A stretch of DNA of 64,000 bases, taken from Macrocystis pyrifera (taxonomy: Eukaryota > Sar > Phaeophyceae > Laminariales > Laminariaceae). Under the pieces are notes generated by a model. The model worked only from the letters and a program-made list of their open reading frames with translations. It was not told where the DNA came from and did no database searches. The stretch spans positions 10,290,528 through 10,354,527 of the forward strand of contig JASSKH010000020.1 of NCBI GenBank assembly GCA_031763025.1, in the 5' to 3' direction. The translations under genes and the position numbers were made by a program. Below are positions 1 to 11,960 of the stretch, piece after piece; position 1 is the first letter of the stretch, and every line of letters begins with the position of its first letter.

Positions 1-321
1 TGCTGCAGTATCAGCAAGACACACGTGATTCAGCAGTACACGCGTTCTTTTTCGAATATATATAAGCATAACTCCGTTAGCTGGCAACGAAAGCCGGGAA
101 ATGCTTTGCTATAGATTGTGCTCGTGAGTCACGAGGCTGACCAATCTACAGTGGCGGATGACGCCTAGCAGTGCCCCTAATCTACAGGAGTGCTGTTGTT
201 GTCTTTGGGGTGACTATTGAAACAGCGCCCAGCTATGTACGTACTCGACACGATACTATCGAAGTTTGAACTGTTTCCAGAGGCTTCTCCTCGATGATCA
301 CACGGGGAGGTCCCTGTTGAA

Positions 322-1660
322 AATTTGTGAAGTCAGGGTTCCTTTTGCAGACGGTGATACCGCCGGCAAGTGCTTCTAGACAACAGCAGCTCGGTGTGTC
401 CGAGGCTGACGATCCACGATGTGGACTACTCCAGGCAAAGCTCCTTAACCCCTGCGGTGCTGTGGGTTGTGGTGAAGTTACAGCGTACAGCAGTATACTC
501 GGCTTTATATAGGTCGATATTTTTTATCTCCCAAATTCCTCCGCGATGGATGGTCATGTCGGAAAATGGTGAAGTCAGGGACTCCTTTGGCGGACAGCTA
601 TCACGCTTGTTGGGAGTTTTAATCCACACCACTGTTGCTTGGGGACTCCAAGGCTCACAAAACTTCGCCTGGCAGAGCCCCTAACCTCAGAGGGCTGGGT
701 TGTGTTGAAGTTGCTTTTGACGACGTACAGCAGTACAATGCCCGAATTTGTGTTAACATTTTGGAGTCCACACTAGCTTCGTACCAGCAATATGGCACGA
801 GGTGAGATGTACACACACGTCCAACATGCAGTGATGCAGATGAAAGAACAGTCCTAACTGCGTTAAGGTAGCAGTTGATAGCAGACGCCTATCTATGCGG
901 ACCCTCTGAATGCGCGCAGTGTAAGTGACACCACTCACTTTTACGTTTGGAGTTGGTGTCTTACTTGTATGATTCTACAGCAGTACGAGTAGTGCATGCA
1001 GCTACAGTATTATTATTACTCCTGTAGGTACCAGTATTGCTGTGTGAATAATTTGTCGTATCCTCCTCGGCGAAACCATTTGAAATGGTTATCGTTCCAA
1101 CAGTTGTGTGGGGTCACAGACCTACGCGAAGTGCTAGTGATGCAAAAAAAACAATAACACGAAACAAAACATCTCTCTGGGGCAGACGATTATGTTGGGA
1201 ATTCATCGAAGTTCAGCGCTCCTTGATCATATAGCAGAAAGCTTATCGGGAGCTGTGCCGCTGTTGCTCAGAGTGACTAAGACTTATGATCCACGAGATG
1301 GACTACACTAGATATAGCTCGAGATGGACTACACTAGATAAAACTCCTTAACCTCAGCGGTGCTGTGGGTTGTGGCCAAAATGTCCTTGACAGCGTACAA
1401 CAGAACCTTACTCGACGTGTTGATCGAGGTTTTTGTATTTTCTAGGCTCCTCCGCAATGGATGGTCCCGTCAGAAAATGGTGAAGTCAGCGTCTCCTCTG
1501 GCAGACAGCTATCACCCTTGTCGGGAGTTTGGCTCTACACCGCGCTTGCTTGGGGATTCCAAGGCTCACCAAACTACGCCTAACAGAGCTCCTAACGTCA
1601 GCGTGCTGGGTTGTGATGTAGAGTTGCTGTGGAGTAGCGTACAGCGGTTACGCTCGAGTT
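322..1660. repeat. Diverged duplicated segment, two copies
   Basis: Bases about 405-735 recur at about 1288-1655 with scattered substitutions and small indels. Shared landmarks are a 'ccacgatgtggactac'-like start, 'gcggtgctgtgggttgtgg', 'cctccgcgatggatggtc' and 'ttggggactccaaggctcac'. Within the first copy the phrase 'gtgaagtcagg' followed by a 'gcagacggtgatac'-type segment occurs at about 330 and again at about 569, so the unit itself seems built from two ~235-bp halves. No open frame is shared between copies. I see an old non-coding tandem duplication and cannot name a family. Confidence 0.6.
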
Positions 1661-3390
1661 TTGCTCGAGATTATTGGTCCTCGTCTGTTAAAAGCCAAAC
1701 GAGAGCAGTTATGATTTTCACAGTCCCTTATGCGGTGGTCCTCTGTGGGTGTCTCTATCGCATTTACAGCAACTAGACTACACAGCTGTAGTGAACGTCA
1801 GCAGTAGTGCACTACTACAGCAGTAGTAGAATGCCCTCTTAGAAGCACACGGTGTCCATATCACGTGGCACTCACGTGTCAACGATGTACGTAGACTTTC
1901 GATGTTTGGTTCCCCTCGTCGTGGAAAAGGCTCTTTTTTTCGTACTTAGCAGCAGGTTTCTTGATCTTGAAAAAGTCCAGCCCTCCTCCTGCTGTATAGC
2001 GAGCCAGTAGTACATCAGGGTGGCGGCCTTGGGCCACCGTTGCTAGTAGATTGCCGCGTTGATGCGTTCCGAGGCTCAGAGCCGATTAGGTATGGCGGTT
2101 GGCGCGTGTACCAGCCCGTAGCTAATGTGTACGCCTAGATTCGATTGTCGATTGCCGGTCAATACACAGTCAAAATGTTGGAGGCAAACGTATAACCACT
2201 GTTAGGTGACTTATACGAGAAGCTCCAATACAAGAGATGAAAAAGATGGTGTGGTGAACCTCAAGCCACAGTAGTGTTGATTGATTTGCTCAGCTGGAAG
2301 TTGATGATGGTGAGCAAAAGTTGAGTGAGTTCAAAGGGGAGCGTTGCGCGTGCGCGCTCACGGCTCGAAACAAAGCACGACCCCTACAATTCGTTCAAAA
2401 ACAAAATTAAGGAATTACCCTTTCACTCAGTTCAATATGAACAACACAGAGACCCGCAGTTCTGCAGAAGTCAATATCTCTTGGGGAACGTACTCATGAC
2501 CCTCTTGTCGCCTATGTTGTTACTGCAACCATAACTAAAACTATGAAACTGGTCCCGGAGGGATACTGAGGATACCCTTTCCGTTATTTACCAGTGCGCG
2601 CGTACCAGGTGCTACTGCTTGTACATGTGCTGCTGTAGATTACGTACGTACGTAATACAGTGGATCCACGATACTACATGTTATTGAGACCTATTTTGCA
2701 ATGTGTACGAGTGCACAGCAGTAGATAGTGTAAGACTGCTGCTGTTGTATACTGCTACTACTCACAGACTGGATAACTGTCCCTTGTACTTAGAAAAGCG
2801 TAAATGTATACCAGATGAGGTAAGTGTTATCGACTCTTTCTACTGCTTTACCCGTGTACAAATTATAGAACAATATGGGGCTAGCACTAAGCGATTCATG
2901 GTTGATAGCGCTGGGACCAAAATTTGATAGCCCAAACTTCGGACAGATTACCAAACAAGAAGACAACATCTATGGTGGCATGTATCCCACGAGAGTAGAG
3001 GATGTAAATGGTAATGAAATGGCAAACCCTATAGTATATATATTTTCAAAGAACAACCAGGAAAAAAAGTACACTTTCTTGATATTATGGAAATATTCCG
3101 AAACCCACCTGGCGTGTCACAGGTAAGAATGTATGACAAACGTGACCACATGCCAACTTTAGCTCAATATCGTAGATTCCCAAATATAGAAACTAGACTG
3201 TCAAGGAGTTGTTTACATTAAACGCTACTCTTCACATGTCGAGTGTGCCGCTTTGCAATTAGATGCACAGGAATCAATTGCTTCCAAGGAGCTGCAGCAA
3301 AGCTGATGAGGGACATGATTTGAAACGGGTACGAGAAGGAAAAACTGAGGAAAAATTGCACAACTTCGAAATTATTTCTTCGCAAAGTCA
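740..3390. other. No recognisable gene
   Basis: Apart from the second copy of the duplicated segment, this stretch has only short open frames (83 codons or fewer outside the duplication) without recognisable motifs. Short 'acagcagtac'/'tactgctgta' motifs recur (for example near 980, 1800 and 2720) but do not form a regular array. Confidence 0.5.
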
Positions 3391-3394
3391 CCAA

Positions 3395-3730
3395 TCACAC
3401 AACACATAGACGGATGTGAAGGGGTGACCGAGGTAGGGACCCAGGTGTTTCTGGTAGCTGGGAAGCAGTGCGTCGCTTCTTCTGATTTATTTCTTCTTGT
3501 TGATGGCGAGAGCTGAGGAGGTGCTCTGGTAGAGAAGTGAGACACAGGAGGTGGCCACTGGAATACGTTGAGAGCGTACTCTGGTGGACCTTAAGTAAAA
3601 TACCTTGAGCCAAAAATCGCAAGGTCGATCACTGCCCAACGTAAATGCTCACAACGTCCCCGGATTGTCCAATGTACGCGTCACAATGTACTCAGGTTCG
3701 GAAACGTACCAGACCAAAGTGTTGTGTTTT
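3395..3730 (-). pseudogene. Degenerate repeated coding fragment, copy 1
   Basis: Bases 3540-3730 match 44715-44935 over roughly 200 bp, including 'aggtggccactgga', 'gagcgtactct', 'caatgtactcaggtt' and 'gaaaacgtaccag'-like blocks. On the minus strand both copies give related peptides around a 'TWYV..PEYI' / 'VWYV.EPEYI' motif, followed upstream of 'SSGHL' by a variable part, so the copies probably derive from one coding element. Frame continuity is broken: the conserved pieces lie in different frames at 3395-3622 and 3649-3740. I do not recognise the family. It may be a transposon-encoded protein or a repeated host gene fragment. Confidence 0.4.
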
Positions 3731-4567
3731 TTTGTTATGGCTGTAGTATTTGACAGCAAAACCAAAATCGAAATCGAATCGAGAAAAAAATCACAAAATC
3801 GAAAACGACAACAACAACAAGCAAAATAATGAAATCCGAAATAAAAGAAACGCGAAACTAAAACAAAAATTGGAGTAATCGAGAGAAAAAAACATGTAAA
3901 CGAGAAAAGTAAGAATATATTTGGAGAAGACAGCATGGTGCAATGCGTACGCCCACAACAACACCAACGCACGACTTGTATGATCAACCATGTGCTGTTA
4001 TTTCCTGTATTTACACCTCTTCTGGTCTCACTCGCTGTTTTGCACTGTACAAAATTGAAGCCATATGCGAACACATGCTCAACACGCCAAAAACACCTCA
4101 AACGTACGTTAAAAAACAAAAAAATAAACATGTGAAACTTCGCCACATACCACGTTCGGGGAGAAGAAGGTTTTTTGTACTTTTTTCATACTTTTTCATG
4201 AATTCCGTGTCTATATTCTGCAATAAACGGTTTTTTTTTTTTTTTCCAAAAGTAAAACTGCAAATATTTGGATAACTATACGAACGACACAAACACCTCT
4301 TGTACGACGCAAACATCATTGCAGATACCCCTGGTAGACGGCAATCCGCAGTTTAACTGCGCCCATTGCCAACTTCATGCCCCTATTTCCCACCCCTTCT
4401 TCTCAAACATGCTAATGATTCAGTACCCCTCTACAACAAACCCGAGCTTTCCTTCGTTCAATATTCCATGTTATATTTCGTCAATATCTGGTATATATAG
4501 CATACAACAACATAATACGGGGTACAACTACAGTAGTCGCAAAATGTGTTGGAGAAAAAAAACACTA

Positions 4568-4672
4568 TTACGGGGGTCCATAGTTAACGGGACCAAATTT
4601 TGTTAGTAAACATAGGAAAATATATAGGTTTTTATGTACACCATAGGTCCTGTCAACTATGGACTCCCGTAA
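4568..4672. mobile_element. 105-bp MITE, copy 1 (TTACGGGGG family)
   Basis: The element starts TTACGGGGGTCCATAGTTAA and ends with the inverted form, giving terminal inverted repeats of about 27 bp. It is flanked by TA on both sides (4566-4567 and 4673-4674), the expected footprint of a TA-targeting DNA transposon. The interior is AT-rich and non-coding. Same-length copies are at 48057-48161 and, inverted, at 63609-63713, with a partial one ending at 63929. The family is non-autonomous; a Tc1/mariner-like or other TA-specific transposase is inferred from the TA duplication only. Confidence 0.85.
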
Positions 4673-4674
4673 TA

Positions 4675-6830
4675 TAAAATCGCTTACAAGAACATCCACA
4701 AACCTAACGGCACCGCGATACGTTGTTCAAGTTCCACGGCAGGACGTCTCACAATCGAGGTGCCTTTGGTACGTTACGCAAGGGTTGCGGTATACGTTTT
4801 TCCTGTCGCCGCAACGTACCCAAGTGGCCACCTGTGGAGGTAGACGGGAGGGACTCAACGCCCAGATATACTCGTCCCAACCCTCGCCACAAGCTCTCCT
4901 AAATCCTCCTCTGATGCACTCCTACAGGGCTTTCCTGTGGCTACCGATCGTTCTTCTGCTAATAGAACTTCTCACTTCGTGGTCCTGTCGGCGGTAAGGA
5001 AAATGTACTCTTGTCTAACGGGTTATCCGCCCTAGGGAACATTCCTACAAGGCCGTTTCTCTGGTCTAACGGAATATACGCCGGGTGATTCCATCCTTTG
5101 GATTATTCTCGTATTCGTGAGACTACAAGACTCCAACATATACCACCTATATCTATAGCCCATGAGTAATCCACTCATATCACAAGGAGTAGACAAGGCA
5201 ACCACGAGACAGACGTATTGGCACATAGGTGAGATCGATATTTGGAATCTTGTCGAAAACGACGAATTTAGTATCTGATATTGATTTTATGGTTCTGGTT
5301 GAACCCCCCCCCCCCCCCTAGTTGTTTTGTTCCTGTGTCTTGAGTTTTTGCGGTTTGTGTTGTGCGTGTTGCATGTTGTGTGTCGTGATATTTATGTTTT
5401 GCATCTGGTGTAGAGTAGGAGGGTTGACCCTGTTGGACATGGAGCAACAAAGAGAGATATATGACCACCATAGAATGTACAACGTAGATGACGTACGATA
5501 TGGTATCCCTTCACCTTGGAAGTTTAGTGTACCCACGCTGATACCTAGCTGTCCATTCGTGTTTTGAAGGAGGGTGGAAGTGTAAACGTCCATGTAGAAA
5601 ATAGAGGTAGTCGTCGCTGTGGTATGGCGATGGAGTTGAAAGGGTACCTGGTGTGTTGAACTAGGTCTTTGGTTGCAGACCTCTAAATGTTTTACACGCA
5701 CGACAACATGGACATCTTCAGGGACATACATCAAAATTCTAACTACGTGCTTGTATGCTTTTATGAATTCGCACATTACTTGCATAGACACATACATCAC
5801 AGCTTGTCCCGAACCTAGGACCATACAAGAGATATCTGGGTGTACAACAATGCTGACCCCGGATCTCTCTGACTCGAAGGCACAAATGCGGACACGTACC
5901 ATTTAAATCGTTTTACGGACATGTATACTACTTATTTAATTTTCCACAAGGATACTATATATCTACAACTGTCCTACCAGGTACATGGCTATACCGCAAA
6001 GCTTGTCGTAAAACTTCGGAACACACAAGAGGTAACTCAACGTACACCCAACACTTGAACTATAATAATACTCGACAGAATCGTCGCTCGGTAATCGATC
6101 GCGGGGAATATATTTCGTCATTGTTGATATTTCTTATAAAATCGAACTCATGTGGGGAGGACCCCTAGGTTCGACGCGACATCTTGTGAATGGCACTTCC
6201 CTTTCTTAGAGGGTGTAGCGTGTAGGATACGACAGGTTTTGATATAGGATCGGTACGGACGAGCTCACGAAACAACCATCAACGATGATGGGAGGGAAGA
6301 GTGTGTGTGCGCGAGGCACGGGCCCTTCATTCCAATCCGCGGTGACTACTCGTCACGGGACAATGTCACTGCTGGCGACATCTCTGCTGACGCCAACAAA
6401 TAGTCCAGGAATATGGATGACCACAGTCGTACAACAAGATATACGGATATCCACGACCTCGGCGAATAGTGGGACCTGCGCGGGACAATATCCATGCGAC
6501 TGTCTGGTCGAGAACCTGGAACCCACATCGCCCCCAATGTTTGAACGAGTAATACTGGAGAACCCAGTATGGCTTTTGAACATTTATGAAGAGTGACAGG
6601 TTTGTGGCTTTCTACCATTCAGGGCATTGTACGGCAGTAGTTGATGTAAAAGCTTTGCACTTGTTCATGCAGTCTTGTCACCCCTTGCGTAGTAAAAACC
6701 ACGGGTTTGTACGATCATGATTGGACTCACTAGCGTGTCAGTCATATACTACGAAATCTCAACTGCTAGTACTGGTGGGATATGTTAATGCCCTTCGCAT
6801 GTACGCTTCCTTGGTTCAGGATTAACATAC
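4675..6830. other. No recognisable gene; one C15 run
   Basis: Contains an uninterrupted 15-base C run at 5304-5318. Open frames of 60-194 codons occur on both strands, but they overlap each other and show no domain. I see no coding signal I can defend. Confidence 0.45.
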
Positions 6831-6859
6831 ACAACGAAAATGAAACATTTTGTGACGCA

Positions 6860-7440
6860 CGATGGTATACGAAACCACGTGTAACGAACGATGGGATATA
6901 AACTCATGTATCAGGTATACAATGGTACACGAAACCACGTATAACGAGTGAGTTATGGCATACAAAACCATGGATAATTCAATGTGGTACACGAAACCAT
7001 GTATAACAAGTGATGTGGTATACAAAACCATGTACATTATGATGTACCGAATCATGTATACTCACAATGGTATACAAAACTATGTATACTGTGGTGTACG
7101 GAACCATGTACACTTAATGGTATATAAAACCATTCATACCATGGTATGCAAAACCATGTGTGTTTACCATGGTATACGGGACCATTTATACATAATGATG
7201 ATATACGAAGTCATTGATTCTACCCATAATATGGTTTACGAACCGTGTATGTATACGATGTGTACGGAACCATCTATACTATGGTATACGAACCCATGTA
7301 TTTACGAGTGATTGATGGCATACGAAACCATGGTGTACGAAACCTTGTATTACTATCAATGATATACAAAACCTTTAATACCGAACAATGGCATAGTGTC
7401 TTTAATGGTATACGAAACCATTCATATCGAACAATGATAT
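6860..7440. repeat. Minisatellite of ~30-bp units with dyad core
   Basis: About 18-20 imperfect units repeat every 28-36 bp. Each carries the core 'atggtatacgaaaccat' or a close variant. The core is itself an interrupted dyad (ATGGT...ACCAT around a TATAC centre), so each unit could form a small hairpin. Spacers between cores vary in length and sequence ('gtataacaagtg', 'gtatactcaca' and so on). Open frames across the array are by-products of the repeat. Spacers are not unique sequences between identical repeats, so this is not a CRISPR array. Confidence 0.8.
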
Positions 7441-7449
7441 ATGCCTTCG

Positions 7450-9100
7450 AAAATATTCAAGCTTTTCTCGACGTTGTACAGTGTGTATACGAGACGACTG
7501 CTTGCAAGCTTTGATACACACAATCTCAAGAGAAATGAATGTGCTGAACTTTGATTTCGTCAAAGGCGATGTGCATGCAGATTGCGCAACGGACGATACG
7601 AGCTATTTGGTTGATCAACCCTTTTTTAAACGATCAAAAAAAAACATCTGCATGTCTCGACAACGGTGTGGTTGCGACAAAAATGGTGCAGTATAACGGA
7701 GTGCAGGTGCATGGGGAACGATACGACGACGACATGTCTCCTCGGTCGAAAAAGGCATCATCGACTCCACGAACGAGTAAGGACATGCTGCGATTCAGTG
7801 AATAATACTGGAATCGACTTAAAGCGAGCTGATAGTACGCGACTATCTATACAATTAACGGTCTACATACGAGACATTCTCACAGTCATTGCCAATCGAC
7901 TGCAGACGGAGCACTCACGAAAATGCCGTAAAACAAGCGGGGACTCATACTGTGCCCGATGAGGATTTATGACTTTGGAGTGTGCAATTCACGCGCACGG
8001 CTGCCACTTCTCGGTCGAACCCAACGGAACGATTCCGACACTAGAGAATACATTGTTCACGTATCCAGGAATATCTAGTGTTTCGCACAAAGAGACAGAT
8101 GTTGAACACATTGTGTCTCTTCCACCCAAAACGGTTAATTAACGTGCATTACTTGATTGAACAACCACACACACATGCATAGTTTAAAGTATATGAGCAC
8201 TGTGCGTGGCTATTGTAGTCAAATAACCCAAGAATAACGCACGAGTGTATACTCTTGGTAGATGCATACCCTTGCATAACTACTAGTTGAACGTCTTCTT
8301 CCACTTGTACGTCTCAAACTCCACAGCAAATTACCATGAATAAAATTCTATCATTTCGCGTGGGGCACGTTCACACGAAGTACCAAAACACAGTTCACAC
8401 TGGTATCTCAACGATATACCGGGACACTGGCTGTTGGGGTTCAGTACTTGGGTGTCTAAACATGACTTGGTTCGTGGGTACTACTCAACAAACGATATCT
8501 CTCAAGCAACCACAAGACAACCGCACGTGAGGTTACGAATCACGTCTTAAACGACCCACTAAAGAACGAACCACATCCGGCCGGATATTTTAATGGTAGT
8601 GGGGTTCGGTGCTGCGTTGCTGAAAACGAGGATTCTCAGGGGCTATAGGGACGTTGACGACAAACATATGATGCCGGGGCTGGTTTCAGGGTGACAAGGC
8701 GACAACGTCTCGCTTACGTTTGGGACGATCAACTGCATGCGGATCTTCAGCTAGGATCCTCGTACGATATGCTCTGATCATCCCATGACTTCATGGCACG
8801 ATATTGCCATTTCTCCAAATACCCAAACTGAACGGTTTATCTTTCACGAGAAAGACGTGGTATTGGAAACTAGTCGGCGAGGCTTTACCAGGGCCACGGT
8901 TATGACTTTCAACAGATTCAATAGCATACGGACCGATGTGCACGGTGAGCACAAGAGTCGTCTAGGTCAGGTACCGGCAACGTTGTTCCAAAAAACAAAT
9001 CGTCCAGTGCTGTAAAATCCGGTACTGAGGTAGACGCGTCATTATGGTCTGCCTCCATACGGCCTAAATGAACTGATGTTTCCGCAAGTTCGCCGTCCTT
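7450..9100. other. No recognisable gene
   Basis: Short overlapping frames only, none with a recognisable domain. Composition resembles the flanking intergenic DNA. Confidence 0.4.
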
Positions 9101-9167
9101 CGCAACACGAATAATTACGGGTGATAGTTGGGAATGCACAGTGAAGTCCGCCATCCCTCGCAACACC

Positions 9168-9850
9168 TTAAATTACGGGTGATAATTGGGAACGCACAAC
9201 GAAGGGACCACGCCAGGGACTAAACACGTCGGAGTTGGGTCCATCATTAACGGTGTAGGGGCAGTGTACGAACACCTGATCTCCCTGCTGATAATGTGGA
9301 AAGGACAATTTCTCGTTTGATTCTGTCTCCATATCAATTTCGTAAGCGAGTTGCATGTTTCCAACGGTACGACGAGAGTGTTCCAATCGTGTTCTAAAAC
9401 CAGACGTACACGGGACGCCGAGAATAATACCAACGGGTAAAGAAGTTCTACGGCCGAACATTAATGTGGGGTGTCTTCGGGCGTTTTGTTACATGCTGTG
9501 TTGTGCGCGAGCTGAATAAACGCCAGTAATTCTGCCCAATTGTCGTATTTAGCGTTTGCGTGCATCGCCAACAAGATGTGCAAGGTACTTTGCACACGCT
9601 GTAAGGCGGACTTGCTTTGTGGGCGGTACGCTGACGTGCGCGTCTTTTTGAACCCGTATATATACGACTGGCAACTCCTTGACAAGTTCATTCTCAAACT
9701 CGCTACCTTGGTCGGAATGCTAAGTTTCCGGAGGAAAGAAAACAGAGGGCACGCGTTCTCCAAGAACTCGGGCGATTGTGGCGGTTGAATAGTCGCTAGT
9801 CCCGACCAACACGAAAAAATTGGAAGTCTGAAGAATCACATTCTTTAGCA
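9168..9850 (-). pseudogene. Gypsy integrase core and C-terminus remnant
   Basis: Read on the minus strand, three frames together give an integrase in order. First comes a 'SDYSTATIARV' stretch near 9800 corresponding to the first catalytic-Asp region. Next is 'HSDQGSEFENE' near 9720, the second Asp motif. The segment 'SAYRPQ' to 'AELLAFIQLAHNTACNKTPEDTPH' (9461-9650) follows, then 'MFGRRTSLPVG' and a C-terminal 'PWRGPFVVRSQLSP' (9168-9461). This order is that of Ty3/gypsy integrases. The position where the third catalytic Glu is expected reads Gln ('SALQRVQ'), and a stop separates the first blocks. The copy is dead. Confidence 0.8.
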
Positions 9851-9984
9851 TATCAAAAATAGACATGCCCAATTGTGATTATTGGTGGATCGGTAGAGTG
9901 ATGATCATCAATCGCCGTAAGGTCCTTCTCCATCAAGTACGCTCGCTATTAAGAAAAAGAGAGTGCGACAACGGTTTCATGTCA

Positions 9985-10250
9985 CTACATGTATGTACGA
10001 TGCCTGACTCTAGAAAAAGGGATCTTGAACACGGAGCCACCATCAGTAAACGCTTGATGTGGGCGAACGTGGTATTTTGCGCGTTGTCCAGTCCTTGTGT
10101 ACAGGCAAGTTCGGCGAGCGGTGCGGTTACTCCGGCGACCTTTGATAACGAACCGCCGTAAGAAATTTACCACACCTAGAACCAAACGGCAAGCGTTGGT
10201 GCAAGTGGGGTTTGACAGCTTTTCGTGGGCTTGCCACGATTCCCCCAATT
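9985..10250 (-). pseudogene. Gypsy reverse transcriptase end / RNase H start remnant
   Basis: The minus-strand frame contains 'RLVLGVVNFLRRFV', which matches the conserved thumb region of Ty3/gypsy reverse transcriptases (LGx-x-NFYRRF type). About 40 residues later 'AFTDGGSVF' resembles the start of RNase H (x-x-TDAS). It lies just upstream, in minus-strand order, of the integrase remnant at 9168-9850. Only about 130 bp separates them, so most of RNase H and the integrase zinc finger are missing. They are probably two pieces of one deleted element. Frames at 10382-10662 on the same strand might be more of it, but I recognise nothing there. Confidence 0.65.
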
Positions 10251-10259
10251 GGTGTGCTC

Positions 10260-11955
10260 ATCGAGCAGAATTTACGTGGCCTAAATATACGACAGATTTA
10301 GGCCCATCCATTAATTTCGACGGCTACTAGTTATTTGCAAAGCTACGAACACGGTCGTCAAAGATTGAAACGTTAGAATTGTCAACGCACACGGGAGTTG
10401 CCACCTTGACAATATGGCTCAACGATATCTGTGCCTTTTTGTGTACACGGTGTCAATGTATAGGAGAGTGCTTGCCACAAAAATGTGGTTGAATAGCTGT
10501 GATCGGGGGGAACGACAACGTGCCAGTAAGCGCTCTGTACAACAGTCGCGTTGATGGAACTGGGCACCTCCGACCATGGTGATGTTGTACTCGAGCAAAC
10601 ACGGGGGAGGGGAACACAGTTCCGGCCGTGACACACGTGCCAAAATCAGCTCGAGACAACAAAGGGAAAACGAGACAGTATGTGCGCAGATATCTTAAGT
10701 TTGTTGCTGAGTATTGATCATCAAGAACGTCGAGTCAGCAAGCGCTCTGGACAACGGTGCTACGATTTCAGCACACACAGCTGCATTTATTCCGGTCCGT
10801 GATATCGGTGAATCTGTTGCTGTGACGGTCTGCACGTGCAATGGAGCAGGGGACGCTACCGAAACATTTGACGACGAAATTGACGATATCTACACCTATA
10901 CACGTATGTACAGGGTAAGATACTGGGAAGATGGATTAGCTATTGATATAGCAACGAAACCATATATTATTATTGCTAGCCGAGTGAAAACATTCGAGTT
11001 ACGATAGCTCGCTCTTCGCAATACATCTCATTTTCTGAGAGCACTCACTGTTGAAATGACTGCATCATGATGCTTTGTAGCGGTCTTACATATATGTGTA
11101 ACGTGCCAACGATGGCTGCGCCACAAACGATCATAATTTGGCAAACGTTCGGCATGTTGTACGTACTTCAGCATGTGTTTGCATGCGCTGATGAAAGTGA
11201 GACGATTGGTGCTGTACGGCGAGGAATATCGCCTAGTGTAACGGATAATAACATAATATGCCAAGACTTCAAGCGTCCAACGATTGACGGAACGCAAAGA
11301 AGTGCGCGTTCGTGGGAAACGGAGCCTTCATTTCATGCATCCAACGTGTACCGCCACAAGCTACTCGTACCTACAGGTACTGTACGGGTAAATATAGCTG
11401 TGAGTCAGTCTGATAGACTACCTCCTACAGCAGCCGTATAAGTACTACGTAGTACTCTGTAGTGACAATACAATTGCCAAACTGCGGTGAGATTGCGACA
11501 TACAATATCGTTCTGCACGGCGGTACTGCTATTTAGACTGCATGAGGGTTTCTTTGCTCTTTTTGTCGACTAAATCGAACAGGACGGAAACCCGCAAACA
11601 TTAGGGTGATGGCGCTAAAAAGGAATCAACATCACGAATCCGTCGGTAGTTCAGTGAAAAAAACAAGAAACTCCGTCTGGCGCTACTGAAAAAATGAATT
11701 TTGGAATTGCTCTTGTACCTTTCAGTTCGTGTTGCCGTAACGCCTTTTACGCTTCAGGCGGGGACGGGTTATAATTTGAAATCAGCATCACATCGAAACA
11801 GTTTCAGGCTCGTATAATAAATCTTTGACGATTGCCTTGTTGAAGATATGGAGCGAGTAGCAAGCCCGACACACCCTCAATATCGCTCATCACCTACGCA
11901 TCACAGCACTTCCCGCACATAGCACTCAAACCACACCAGCAACTCAACGAACTAT
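10260..11955. other. Unassigned sequence
   Basis: Holds a 97-codon plus-strand frame at 10714-11007 and a 124-codon frame at 11067-11441 without recognisable domains. The first includes 'ALDNGATIS', faintly like a retropepsin active site, but it is on the opposite strand to the adjacent gypsy remnant and lacks the rest of the fold. Nothing else supported. Confidence 0.35.
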
Positions 11956-11960
11956 ACAAC

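Noticed and set aside
6860-7440. CRISPR array
   Set aside because: Repeats are imperfect, spacers are short and not unique, there are no cas genes and the setting is eukaryotic.
10714-11007. Retropepsin ('ALDNGATIS')
   Set aside because: Only the nonapeptide resembles an active site; the strand is opposite to the adjacent gypsy remnant and the rest of the protease fold is absent.
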